NCBI GenBank assembly: GCA_016926985.1
Contig: JAFGNO010000002.1
Coordinates: 1 to 29,824, forward strand
Reading direction: 5' to 3'
DNA length: 29,824 bases
Origin: Anaerolineae bacterium
Lineage (GTDB): Bacteria; Chloroflexota; Anaerolineae; Aggregatilineales; UBA3940
The position numbers and the translations under genes are program-made. This document shows, piece by piece, positions 23,971 to 29,824 of the stretch; positions within the stretch are counted from its first letter, which is position 1; the number at the start of each line of letters is the position of its first letter. The notes below the pieces were generated by a model. It did no database searches. It saw nothing but the letters and a program-made list of their open reading frames with translations, and was not told where the DNA came from.

Positions 23971-24981
23971 CTACCAAGAGAACGTATTATGGTCTTCGCG
24001 CGGGATGAAGGAATAGTTCTCGCTCTCAAACTCGGCCCGCACAACCCAGTCGAAGGTCCGCGGCAGGCCGATCTCTTCCGGATCAAGCGTGAAGGTCATA
24101 TTGGTGCCGCTCACCTTGATCTCGACAAAGAAAAAGAAAGGCTCGTTAAGCGTGCCATCAGGCTGGATAGTTCGCACTGTCCCCACCCAGGCGTTATCCT
24201 GCGCCGTGGCCGCAATGCGCATGTCAATGCCGCTGTCCTGCAGTTGGAGGCCGGTCAGTGAGTCGCGATCGGTATCCAGCGCCCAGACATAAGCAAGCCC
24301 ATCAGGGGGCGCGCCAGGAATAGGCCTGGCTGCCTGAAGGACAAACTCAACCAGGCCATCATTTGTACTGGCCAGGCTTGCCTCATTTAACAGACGGTGG
24401 TCAGTAACCGGGATGGGAGTCGGGGAAGGCATAACGGTGGGAGTCGGCGTCGGAGTTGTTGTGGGCGTTGGCGTGATCTGCGCAAGAAAGTCCGATGTTG
24501 CGGTGATATCCAGGACGGTCTGGGTTTCAGTGGCGCCAATTGACTCGGCAGTGGCAGTTGCAGCCGCAATTTCAGCCTGGCGGGTGGCGGTAGCCGCGCT
24601 GTCGATAGACTGCTGGGTGGCCGTAGCAGCCACAACGGCATTCTGGGTGGCAACAATCGCTGGCTGCTGAGTATTGACAGCATCCACGGTAGCCTGGAAT
24701 TCCTGCATCTGCTGGTTCAGGGCATTTTCCGTTGCCTGATTGGCTGCCCCGATATCATCAAGAGCGATTCGGGTCAGCTCAAGCTGAGCCTGGAGGCGTT
24801 CGTCCTGAAGCGCAGCCAGCGTGGCAACAATCTGGTCTTCGGTCAGACCTGGCGGCTCTTTGTTAAACAGTGCAGGCAGATCGGAAATAAAAAAACCAAC
24901 GATACCCAGAATGGTACCGATCACCCCCAACCAGGCAAGAACCACGGCGATATTGGGCAGCTTGGCCCGCAAAGAACCCAT
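23971..24981 (-). CDS. Membrane-anchored protein with helical stalk and unknown outer domain
   Basis: A 336-residue protein. The ATG at 24981 has GAGGAGG six bases upstream; the open frame before it is not coding-like. A hydrophobic segment (about 10-33, IAVVLAWLGVIGTILGIVGF) acts as anchor. It is followed by a helical, Gln/Ala-rich region (about 48-100), a low-complexity Ala-Thr stretch (ATATQQ, ATATRQ, AATATAES), and a Thr/Pro stalk (ITPTPTTTPTPTPTVMPSP). The last 140 residues form a globular domain of unknown type (LVEFVLQAARPIPGAPPDGL, then VWALDTDRDSLTG, then FDWVVRAEFES). The DTDRDS loop could bind a metal. The domain may sit outside the cell on a long stalk. It is divergent from the CNNM-type pair. 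Confidence 0.82.
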   Translation of the reverse strand: MGSLRAKLPNIAVVLAWLGVIGTILGIVGFFISDLPALFNKEPPGLTEDQIVATLAALQDERLQAQLELTRIALDDIGAANQATENALNQQMQEFQATVDAVNTQQPAIVATQNAVVAATATQQSIDSAATATRQAEIAAATATAESIGATETQTVLDITATSDFLAQITPTPTTTPTPTPTVMPSPTPIPVTDHRLLNEASLASTNDGLVEFVLQAARPIPGAPPDGLAYVWALDTDRDSLTGLQLQDSGIDMRIAATAQDNAWVGTVRTIQPDGTLNEPFFFFVEIKVSGTNMTFTLDPEEIGLPRTFDWVVRAEFESENYSFIPREDHNTFSW

Positions 24982-25177
24982 ACCTATCCTCCTCAACAGG
25001 AAAAAGCCCCGCAGGCATTGTATCCCACGAGCAGGTGCATCACAAATATGCCAAATGTTCCTAAAAGCGAATGCAGGCTGGTGTCCACCATTAGGTCTGA
25101 CCGGCAAGAAGCGTTACAATGAGCCGGCAGCAGTTGTATCAACAACGGCTGAAGGCCAGAGGAAGCGTCTTAAAACA

Positions 25178-26533
25178 ATGTTCTGGACTATTGTTACGGT
25201 AGTGTTAATTGTGGCGCTGCTGGTGGGCGCTAATGGGCTGTATGTAGCAGGGGAATTCTCCAGCGTCAGCGCCCGCAAAACGCGGATTATCCAGCTTGCA
25301 GAAGGCGGCAACCGGCTTGCCGCAATGATACTGCCGGTGCTGGAGGACACTCGCAGGCTCGATACCTATATTGCTGCCAGCCAGGTGGGGATCACGTTGT
25401 CGAGCATTGTGCTGGGCATCTATGGACAGCGACAGATTGCAGAACTGATCGCGCCGCTGCTTGCGCAAATTCTACCCGGCACTGCAGAGGCCAGTGGAGA
25501 AGCAGCGGCGGCGGGAATTACAGCGACTCTGGTGCTGATCGTGCTGACCACGCTCCAGGTGATCCTGGGTGAACTGTTGCCCAAATCCATTGCCATCCAG
25601 TACCCGGAGAAGCTGGCGCTGATCACAGCCATCCCGATGAAGCTGTCAGCAGACTTTCTGCTCAGGCCGCTGATCGCCATCCTGAACGGAAGCGGCGCAC
25701 TGCTCCTCAAGGCGCTTGGCGCCGAGCCCCACGGAGAACATGCACACCTGCACTCCCCCCAGGAAATCCTGATCCTGCTGAAGGAAAGCCGCCAGGGAGG
25801 GCTGATCGATGAGGATGAGGGGCAGATGCTGCGTAACGTATTCCGCGGGCGGGAGACCACCGCCGGCGAAATTGCCATTCCGCGCACACAGATGGTAGCG
25901 GCAGAGGCAGGGAGCAGTGTGGAAGAGGTGCTGCGAAAGGCAGCAGAATCTGCCTATTCTCGGATACCGATCTATGAGGGTGATATCGACCATGTCACCG
26001 GATTTGTACACCTGAAAGACCTGTTCAAGCTATACCGCGAGGCCCCTTCTGGCAGCATCGCTTCCATCCTGAGGCCCATTCCGTTCGTGCCAGAAACACT
26101 CCCGGCCACTGCTGTCTGGGAGCGGTTGAATGAGGCAGCAAGCTACCTGGCATTGGTCTTTGATGAATTTGGAAGCACCTTTGGATTGGTCACGAGGGAG
26201 GACTTGCTTGAGGAGTTATTCGGTGAGTTCCAGGATGAGTTCGACGAGGAACGGGCGCTGATCACGCCGACAGGAGAAGGCAGGTTTCTGGTGCGCGGGG
26301 ATGTGCAGATCGCTTACCTGAACGACCTGCTGGACATTGACCTGCCCCGCGACACCTCAAACACATTGGCCGGACTGGTGCTGGACCGGCTGGGACGGGT
26401 GCCAGTGGGCGAGGATATTGTGGAGGTGAATGGGATCGAACTACGGGTAGAAGCGGTGACCAACCACACGGCACAGCTGGTGCGCTTAACGCTTCCCGGC
26501 AACAGACCTGGCGCAGTGGAGGTGAGTGGTTGA
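25178..26533 (+). CDS. CNNM/CorC-type membrane protein with CBS pair (first of tandem)
   Basis: A 451-residue protein from the ATG at 25178, where the first membrane helix begins (FWTIVTVVLIVALLVGANGL). The open frame upstream looks non-coding. Layout: DUF21/CNNM transmembrane domain (about 1-190, VAGEFSSVSARKTRI and LQVILGELLPKSIAIQYPEK), two CBS domains (about 205-335, IPRTQMVAAEAGSSVEEVLR, then YSRIPIYEGDIDHVTGFVHL, then LVFDEFGSTFGLVTREDLLE), and the C-terminal CorC/HlyC domain (about 355-440). Relatives are linked to magnesium or cobalt efflux and were once called hemolysins; transport here is inferred. Its TGA overlaps the TTG start of the next gene, so the two are translationally coupled. 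Confidence 0.92.
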   Translation: MFWTIVTVVLIVALLVGANGLYVAGEFSSVSARKTRIIQLAEGGNRLAAMILPVLEDTRRLDTYIAASQVGITLSSIVLGIYGQRQIAELIAPLLAQILPGTAEASGEAAAAGITATLVLIVLTTLQVILGELLPKSIAIQYPEKLALITAIPMKLSADFLLRPLIAILNGSGALLLKALGAEPHGEHAHLHSPQEILILLKESRQGGLIDEDEGQMLRNVFRGRETTAGEIAIPRTQMVAAEAGSSVEEVLRKAAESAYSRIPIYEGDIDHVTGFVHLKDLFKLYREAPSGSIASILRPIPFVPETLPATAVWERLNEAASYLALVFDEFGSTFGLVTREDLLEELFGEFQDEFDEERALITPTGEGRFLVRGDVQIAYLNDLLDIDLPRDTSNTLAGLVLDRLGRVPVGEDIVEVNGIELRVEAVTNHTAQLVRLTLPGNRPGAVEVSG

Positions 26534-27849
26534 ATATCCTGCTAATCGGCCTGATTATCAGCATATTGATCCTGCTGAATGGGTTGTTTGTGGCCGCAGA
26601 GTTCGCCATCATCGGCGTGCGCGCGTCGCGGATCGAGCAGCTATCGGCGCAGGGCAACCGCACTGCACTATGGATACGCAGTATTCTGAAAGATCCCCGG
26701 CGCACCGACCGCTATATTGCTACCTCGCAACTGGGAATCACGCTGGCGAGCCTGGGGCTGGGTATGTATGCCGAACCATCTATCGCCCATATTATCGAAC
26801 CATCTCTTGAGCGCTGGTTCCAGTTGGAAGGCACAATTGTTCACACAATAGCATTTGTCATTGCATTGACGCTGATCACCTACCTGCATGTGGTGGTGGG
26901 GGAGATGGTACCCAAGTCGCTGGCGCTGCAGGGTGCGGAGCGGGTGGTGCTGAGTCTGGCCACACCAATGCGGCTGGCTTCAATGTTGTTTCACATCCCT
27001 GTCCTGATATTGAACGCAATCGGCCTGGCGCTGCTCAAGCTGCTCCGGATTGGGTCATCGGGGGAGAACAGTCGGCTCCACTCGGCGGATGAACTGGCGC
27101 TGCTGGTTCAAGAAAGTCACAAGGGAGGGCTGGTTGAGGACCATGAACGGGCGCTGGTCGAAAGCATCTTTGACCTTGGACAGCGGCGGGTGGGACAGGT
27201 GATGACCCCACGCCCCAGAATGACCGCCCTCCCGCGTGATATTGGCGAAAGCGCACTGCTGAACCTGGTGACCAGTTCGACACAGAGCCGCTTCCCGGTC
27301 TATGAGGGACGGATCGACCGGATCGTGGGGATGATCCACGTGAAGGACGTGGTGCGACAGGTGCTGGATGGGAAACCGGTGAACATTGACGCCATCCTGC
27401 GGCAGGTTTTGTATGTCCCTGAAGCGCAGCGCGTGGAGATCACGCTGGCATCCTTCAAACGGCTGCACCTGCACATGGCGATTGTGCTGGATGAATTCGG
27501 CGGGACAGCCGGATTGGTGACACTGGAAGACCTGATCGAAGAGGTGTTTGGTGAGATGCAAGACGAGTTTGATACAGACGAGGAGCCGCCGATTGCTGTC
27601 ATCGGGCCGGGCCATTTACTGGTGCAGGGAACTGTGCTGCTGGAAACCCTCGATGATTATCTGCCTGTTGCCCGGGGTGGCCACGATGTGCAAACCATCG
27701 GCGGGCTGGTGATGGCAATGCTCGACCGGACGCCGGAAGTTGGAGATGATGTCAGGATTGGCAGTCTTCAGGTGCGGGTTGAGGAGATGCTCGAGAAGAC
27801 AATCGTGCGGGTCGCCATCCGGGAGAACAACCCGGAAATATCTGATTAA
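26530..27849 (+). CDS. CNNM/CorC-type membrane protein with CBS pair (second of tandem)
   Basis: A 439-residue paralogue of the preceding gene. It starts at a TTG that overlaps the previous stop as TTGA and has GGAGG seven bases upstream. The DUF21/CNNM membrane domain spans about 1-185 (ILLIGLIISILILLNGLFVA, then VAAEFAIIGVRASRIEQL, then VVVGEMVPKSLALQGAE). The CBS pair spans about 215-340 (RRVGQVMTPRPRMTALPRD, then SRFPVYEGRIDRIVGMIHV, then AIVLDEFGGTAGLVTLEDL), and the CorC/HlyC domain about 355-430. The second CBS has the standard DEFGGT, where the first paralogue has DEFGST. Co-production by coupling suggests the two may form a heteromer. A terminator follows at 27884. Confidence 0.94.
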   Translation: MNILLIGLIISILILLNGLFVAAEFAIIGVRASRIEQLSAQGNRTALWIRSILKDPRRTDRYIATSQLGITLASLGLGMYAEPSIAHIIEPSLERWFQLEGTIVHTIAFVIALTLITYLHVVVGEMVPKSLALQGAERVVLSLATPMRLASMLFHIPVLILNAIGLALLKLLRIGSSGENSRLHSADELALLVQESHKGGLVEDHERALVESIFDLGQRRVGQVMTPRPRMTALPRDIGESALLNLVTSSTQSRFPVYEGRIDRIVGMIHVKDVVRQVLDGKPVNIDAILRQVLYVPEAQRVEITLASFKRLHLHMAIVLDEFGGTAGLVTLEDLIEEVFGEMQDEFDTDEEPPIAVIGPGHLLVQGTVLLETLDDYLPVARGGHDVQTIGGLVMAMLDRTPEVGDDVRIGSLQVRVEEMLEKTIVRVAIRENNPEISD

Positions 27850-27883
27850 CGACCAACTGCTCCCCTGCCAGAAATGTGCAGCC

Positions 27884-27909
27884 AACCTCCCTGATGGGGG
27901 GTTCTTTTT
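27884..27909 (+). terminator. Terminator after the CNNM pair
   Basis: AACCTCCC and GGGGGGTT form an 8-bp stem (one G-U pair) with loop TGAT, followed by CTTTTTA. The T run touches the stop codon of the convergent gene at 27908. Confidence 0.8.
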
Positions 27910-29557
27910 ATCCTTCGTTGATCACGGGCAGGATGACCATGCGCCAGACGGCATCCAGCGCCTGCAAAGCGGTGAGATTGCGAGTGGTCATGCCCCAGAC
28001 CAGATAACCGGGCTGGAAATCGGCAGGAGCCGCCCAGCCTGGGTGTACGCCGTCGCCGGCCAGCCCGTAGTTCGGCAGCGGCTGGCAGGCTGACCAGTAA
28101 TCCCAGAGGGGAATATCATATTCCTCAGTGAGGGAGATGATCAGGTTGTTCATCTCGGCAACGCGCCCTTCCATGTTTGGCCGCATGGTGAAGGGCGGGA
28201 TGGTGCTGAGAACCGGGATTACGCCGGCTTCCAGCGTGGTCTCGACGACGGTGCGCATCCCCAGTTCATAGGTGGGCAGCGGCGTGGTGAGCACGTCATT
28301 GGTGCCGAGCATGATCAGCGAAACAGCAGGTTTGACCACCCGGTATTCGCATTCAAGCGGGGTTTCGCCCTGGTAGCACCAATCCGGGTTGGCATACTGG
28401 GGCAGGATAGTGTGCCAGACAAGCCACCCCCCCCTGGCAGACAGGGAGTCGTTGGCGAAGGAATTGGCAGTGCGAGCTGTGATCTCTGAGTAGTAAGTAA
28501 CCACCGGCTGGAGATAGCTGTATTCCCGGAGGTTATAGTTTCCCTGCCCGATGGGCACCAGAAACGCGCCGTTAGCGGTGATGCTGTCGCCCACCTTGGA
28601 AAATACGCCAGGACGATTGTCATTCGCCAGACCAACACGGAAAATATCCCGCGCATTTTCGGTTATATTGGAGATGTAGGGATAATCCACTTCTGTAACG
28701 GCGCCAGGCTGCGTGGGATGCGGCGTCACAGTGATAAGCGGCGGGAGTGTGGGCGTTGGCGTCGGCAACGACTGCGGGGTGGCAGTTGGCTCCCCGGCTG
28801 CAGGCGTGGCGCCGGGTGGGGGTGAGACGGAGATGATGGGTGTGGGTGACGGGATATCGGCCACCGCGCCGGATGTCACCGGCACACCAACAAGCTCAAC
28901 AAATACAGCCACCTGGTTGGCGATCACCCAGCCGGTGATCTCGGCAGGGCGCACGGCGACCTGGAGCCAGGCTGAATTGGGGCTTCGCCCAACCAGGTAG
29001 AGCGGGGTCTGTGGGTTGAGCAACGTGATGACAGGCGCCTCGATGTCAGGTTGCTCGTAGAGCAAAAGACGGGCGCCATCCGGCGGGATGGCGATGGCAT
29101 CCGGCGGCTCGGTTGGCTCAGCAGAGACCGCGGCAGTCGCGGTGGGCTGACCCGGCTCAACCACCACACCGGGGATGATGATGGTATCTTCCGGGAGGAG
29201 CAGATCGGGATCAATGTCAGAATTCGCCTGGATCAGCGCTTCAAACGGGATACCCAGGTCCATTGAAATATCCCAGAGCGTATCGCCGGGCTGGATGGTA
29301 TATAGCCCACCCTCAATAATACGACCGGATTCGGTGACAATGGTCGGCAGCGCAGTCGGTGGGTAGATATTCCACTCAGTTGGGGTGGGATTCCCGGCAA
29401 CGGTGGCAGGCGGATCGGCAGGATCAGCAGGCAAGCCAGTATCCGCAAAACTGAGTTCAGGCTCAGGGAGCCGGGCCTGCAGGAGATTACATCCGACCAA
29501 TAGCAAGGTAACCAGCACAGGCAGTAGGTTGATACGAAAAACTGGGCATCGCGACAT
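27908..29557 (-). CDS. Lipoprotein with LysM, SH3-like and SGNH-like domains
   Basis: A 549-residue protein from the ATG at 29557; a TTG two codons upstream is better spaced from AGGA and is the alternative start. The signal peptide ends in the lipobox LVGC (C23). A LysM domain (84-130, LYTIQPGDTLWDISMDLGIP) binds glycan, an SH3-like domain follows (about 158-222), then a Pro/Thr linker (about 235-285). The SGNH-like domain from about 295 is the best preserved of the four paralogues: FSKVGDSITANG (S325), LIMLGTNDV (N420), and GDGVHPG (D502, H505). The family motif YANPDWC-x8-CEYR holds C394 and C403. An esterase or deacylase acting at the cell surface is likely, with unknown substrate. It is convergent with the CNNM pair. 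Confidence 0.88.
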   Translation of the reverse strand: MSRCPVFRINLLPVLVTLLLVGCNLLQARLPEPELSFADTGLPADPADPPATVAGNPTPTEWNIYPPTALPTIVTESGRIIEGGLYTIQPGDTLWDISMDLGIPFEALIQANSDIDPDLLLPEDTIIIPGVVVEPGQPTATAAVSAEPTEPPDAIAIPPDGARLLLYEQPDIEAPVITLLNPQTPLYLVGRSPNSAWLQVAVRPAEITGWVIANQVAVFVELVGVPVTSGAVADIPSPTPIISVSPPPGATPAAGEPTATPQSLPTPTPTLPPLITVTPHPTQPGAVTEVDYPYISNITENARDIFRVGLANDNRPGVFSKVGDSITANGAFLVPIGQGNYNLREYSYLQPVVTYYSEITARTANSFANDSLSARGGWLVWHTILPQYANPDWCYQGETPLECEYRVVKPAVSLIMLGTNDVLTTPLPTYELGMRTVVETTLEAGVIPVLSTIPPFTMRPNMEGRVAEMNNLIISLTEEYDIPLWDYWSACQPLPNYGLAGDGVHPGWAAPADFQPGYLVWGMTTRNLTALQALDAVWRMVILPVINEG

Positions 29558-29584
29558 CGGCAACGGGTTTTTCCTGGCATTTCG

Positions 29585-29616
29585 CTGCGTATAGTGCTTA
29601 CTGCGTATGGTGCTTA
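29585..29616. repeat. Tandem 16-base direct repeat in the leader of the LysM-SGNH gene
   Basis: CTGCGTATAGTGCTTA at 29585-29600 is followed at once by CTGCGTATGGTGCTTA at 29601-29616, differing at one base. The pair lies 28-59 bases before the ATG at 29557, just downstream of the candidate promoter. It could be a regulator site or a recent duplication. Confidence 0.8.
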
Positions 29617-29646
29617 GTTTACCACACGACAGGGGAGAGATGACAA
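29616..29646 (-). promoter_or_regulatory. Candidate promoter of the LysM-SGNH gene
   Basis: On the minus strand TTGTCA (29641-29646) is followed after 19 bases by TAAACT (29616-29621), which is extended by TGG. The spacing is longer than ideal, so the extended -10 would have to carry it. Confidence 0.35.
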
Positions 29647-29680
29647 TCATAATTGGCAGCATCCTTATAACAGGTCAACA

Positions 29681-29709
29681 TTGCTGATGATGGGTAGGGA
29701 CGGTATAAT
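29681..29709 (+). promoter_or_regulatory. tadA: Promoter of tadA
   Basis: TTGCTG (29681-29686), a 17-base spacer and TATAAT (29704-29709) make a near-consensus promoter. Only nine bases separate the -10 from the ATG at 29719, so the transcript should have a leader of at most a few bases. No ribosome site can fit. Confidence 0.65.
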
Positions 29710-29718
29710 GGGCGCGCC

Positions 29719-29824
29719 ATGACGGATGAGCACAGCGCCTGGATGAAGATGGCCTTGGACGAAGCAAAAAAAGCCGCCGCGCTGGGGGATGTGCCCATCG
29801 GTGCTGTGGCGGTGCGCGGCGGGC
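29719..29824 (+). CDS. tadA: tRNA-specific adenosine deaminase, N-terminal part
   Basis: Only the first 35 residues are in the window. They show the typical start of TadA-like cytidine/deoxycytidylate deaminases: WMKMALDEAKKAAALGDVPI followed by GAVAVRGG. TadA deaminates the wobble adenosine of tRNA-Arg to inosine. The zinc-binding HAE and PCxxC motifs would lie beyond the window end, so a related deaminase cannot be fully excluded. It is divergent from the LysM-SGNH gene. Confidence 0.88.
   Translation, partial: MTDEHSAWMKMALDEAKKAAALGDVPIGAVAVRGG

Noticed and set aside
24420..24660. Possible minisatellite or CRISPR-like repeat
   Set aside because: The short GTGGGAGTCGGC-type repeats encode the TP and AT stalk; there are no uniform repeats with unique spacers.
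25101..25146. Inverted repeats CCGGC...GCCGG and GTTGT-ATCA-ACAAC before the CNNM pair, around a TACAAT
   Set aside because: The arms are only five bases and no convincing -35 is present; too weak to list as an operator or promoter.
24821..25177. Longer N-terminus for the first CNNM-type protein, overlapping the divergent stalk-protein gene
   Set aside because: The extension is the antisense shadow of the stalk-protein gene plus intergenic sequence; the membrane domain begins at the ATG at 25178.
1204..29718. The octamer GGCGCGCC occurs at 1204, 2683, 5964, 22098, 24308 and 29711
   Set aside because: Six copies seem more than expected by chance in 30 kb, but several are in codons and no shared context was found; a genome-wide count would be needed.
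1..29824. tRNA, rRNA, riboswitch, transposase or attachment site
   Set aside because: None was recognised on either strand by reading; a dedicated RNA covariance search was not possible here.

Overview
The window looks like a chromosomal segment (GC clearly above 50%) from an uncultured or environmental Chloroflexota, probably Anaerolineae-like. This is inference from content: many exported proteins on Thr/Pro stalks, SH3b and LysM domains, GAF-rich sensor kinases, multiheme cytochromes and lipoproteins. No rRNA, tRNA, CRISPR array, insertion sequence or phage gene was seen. No gene-free stretch exceeds 300 bases.

Layout. 1-110: the 3' end of an unidentified plus-strand gene. 139-6972: a minus-strand run. 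In transcription order it holds an SGNH-like lipoprotein, a small stalked lipoprotein, an exported 3xSH3b-SGNH protein, a 2xSH3b-SGNH protein and urocanate hydratase (hutU). 7116-12571: also minus strand, a PDZ serine protease (HtrA-like), a LuxR-type response regulator and a large GAF/PAS hybrid histidine kinase. 12670-16697: a two-helix mini-protein, a membrane-anchored CopC-fold protein (minus), a diacylglycerol kinase-family lipid kinase and a protein resembling the helicase-associated XPB/Ssl2 N-terminal family. 16717-19483: a CBS-CBS-ACT protein (AcuB-like layout), an aldo/keto reductase and a 3-hydroxyisobutyrate dehydrogenase-family enzyme. 19769-23794: a convergent cytochrome pair, a decaheme lipoprotein and a membrane-anchored nonaheme NapC/NirT-like cytochrome. 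23971-27849: a membrane-anchored stalk protein, divergent from two tandem, translationally coupled CNNM/CorC-type membrane proteins. 27908-29557: a fourth SGNH-like protein carrying LysM and an SH3-like domain. 29719-end: the start of tadA with a strong promoter.

Two themes stand out. First, four exported paralogues share an SGNH-like C-terminal domain with a private signature, (Y/W)ANPxxC-x8-CEYR, preceded by FxKVGD(S/C). The catalytic Ser and Asn are replaced in different combinations, and the N-terminal wall-binding modules differ from copy to copy. This looks like an expanding and partly degenerating surface-protein family. Second, the deca- and nonaheme cytochromes could together carry electrons from the quinol pool to the outer face of the membrane; the electron acceptor is unknown.

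Most genes have a clear Shine-Dalgarno site. The CopC-fold gene and tadA instead have a TATAAT box 7 and 9 bases before the ATG, which suggests leaderless or nearly leaderless messages.
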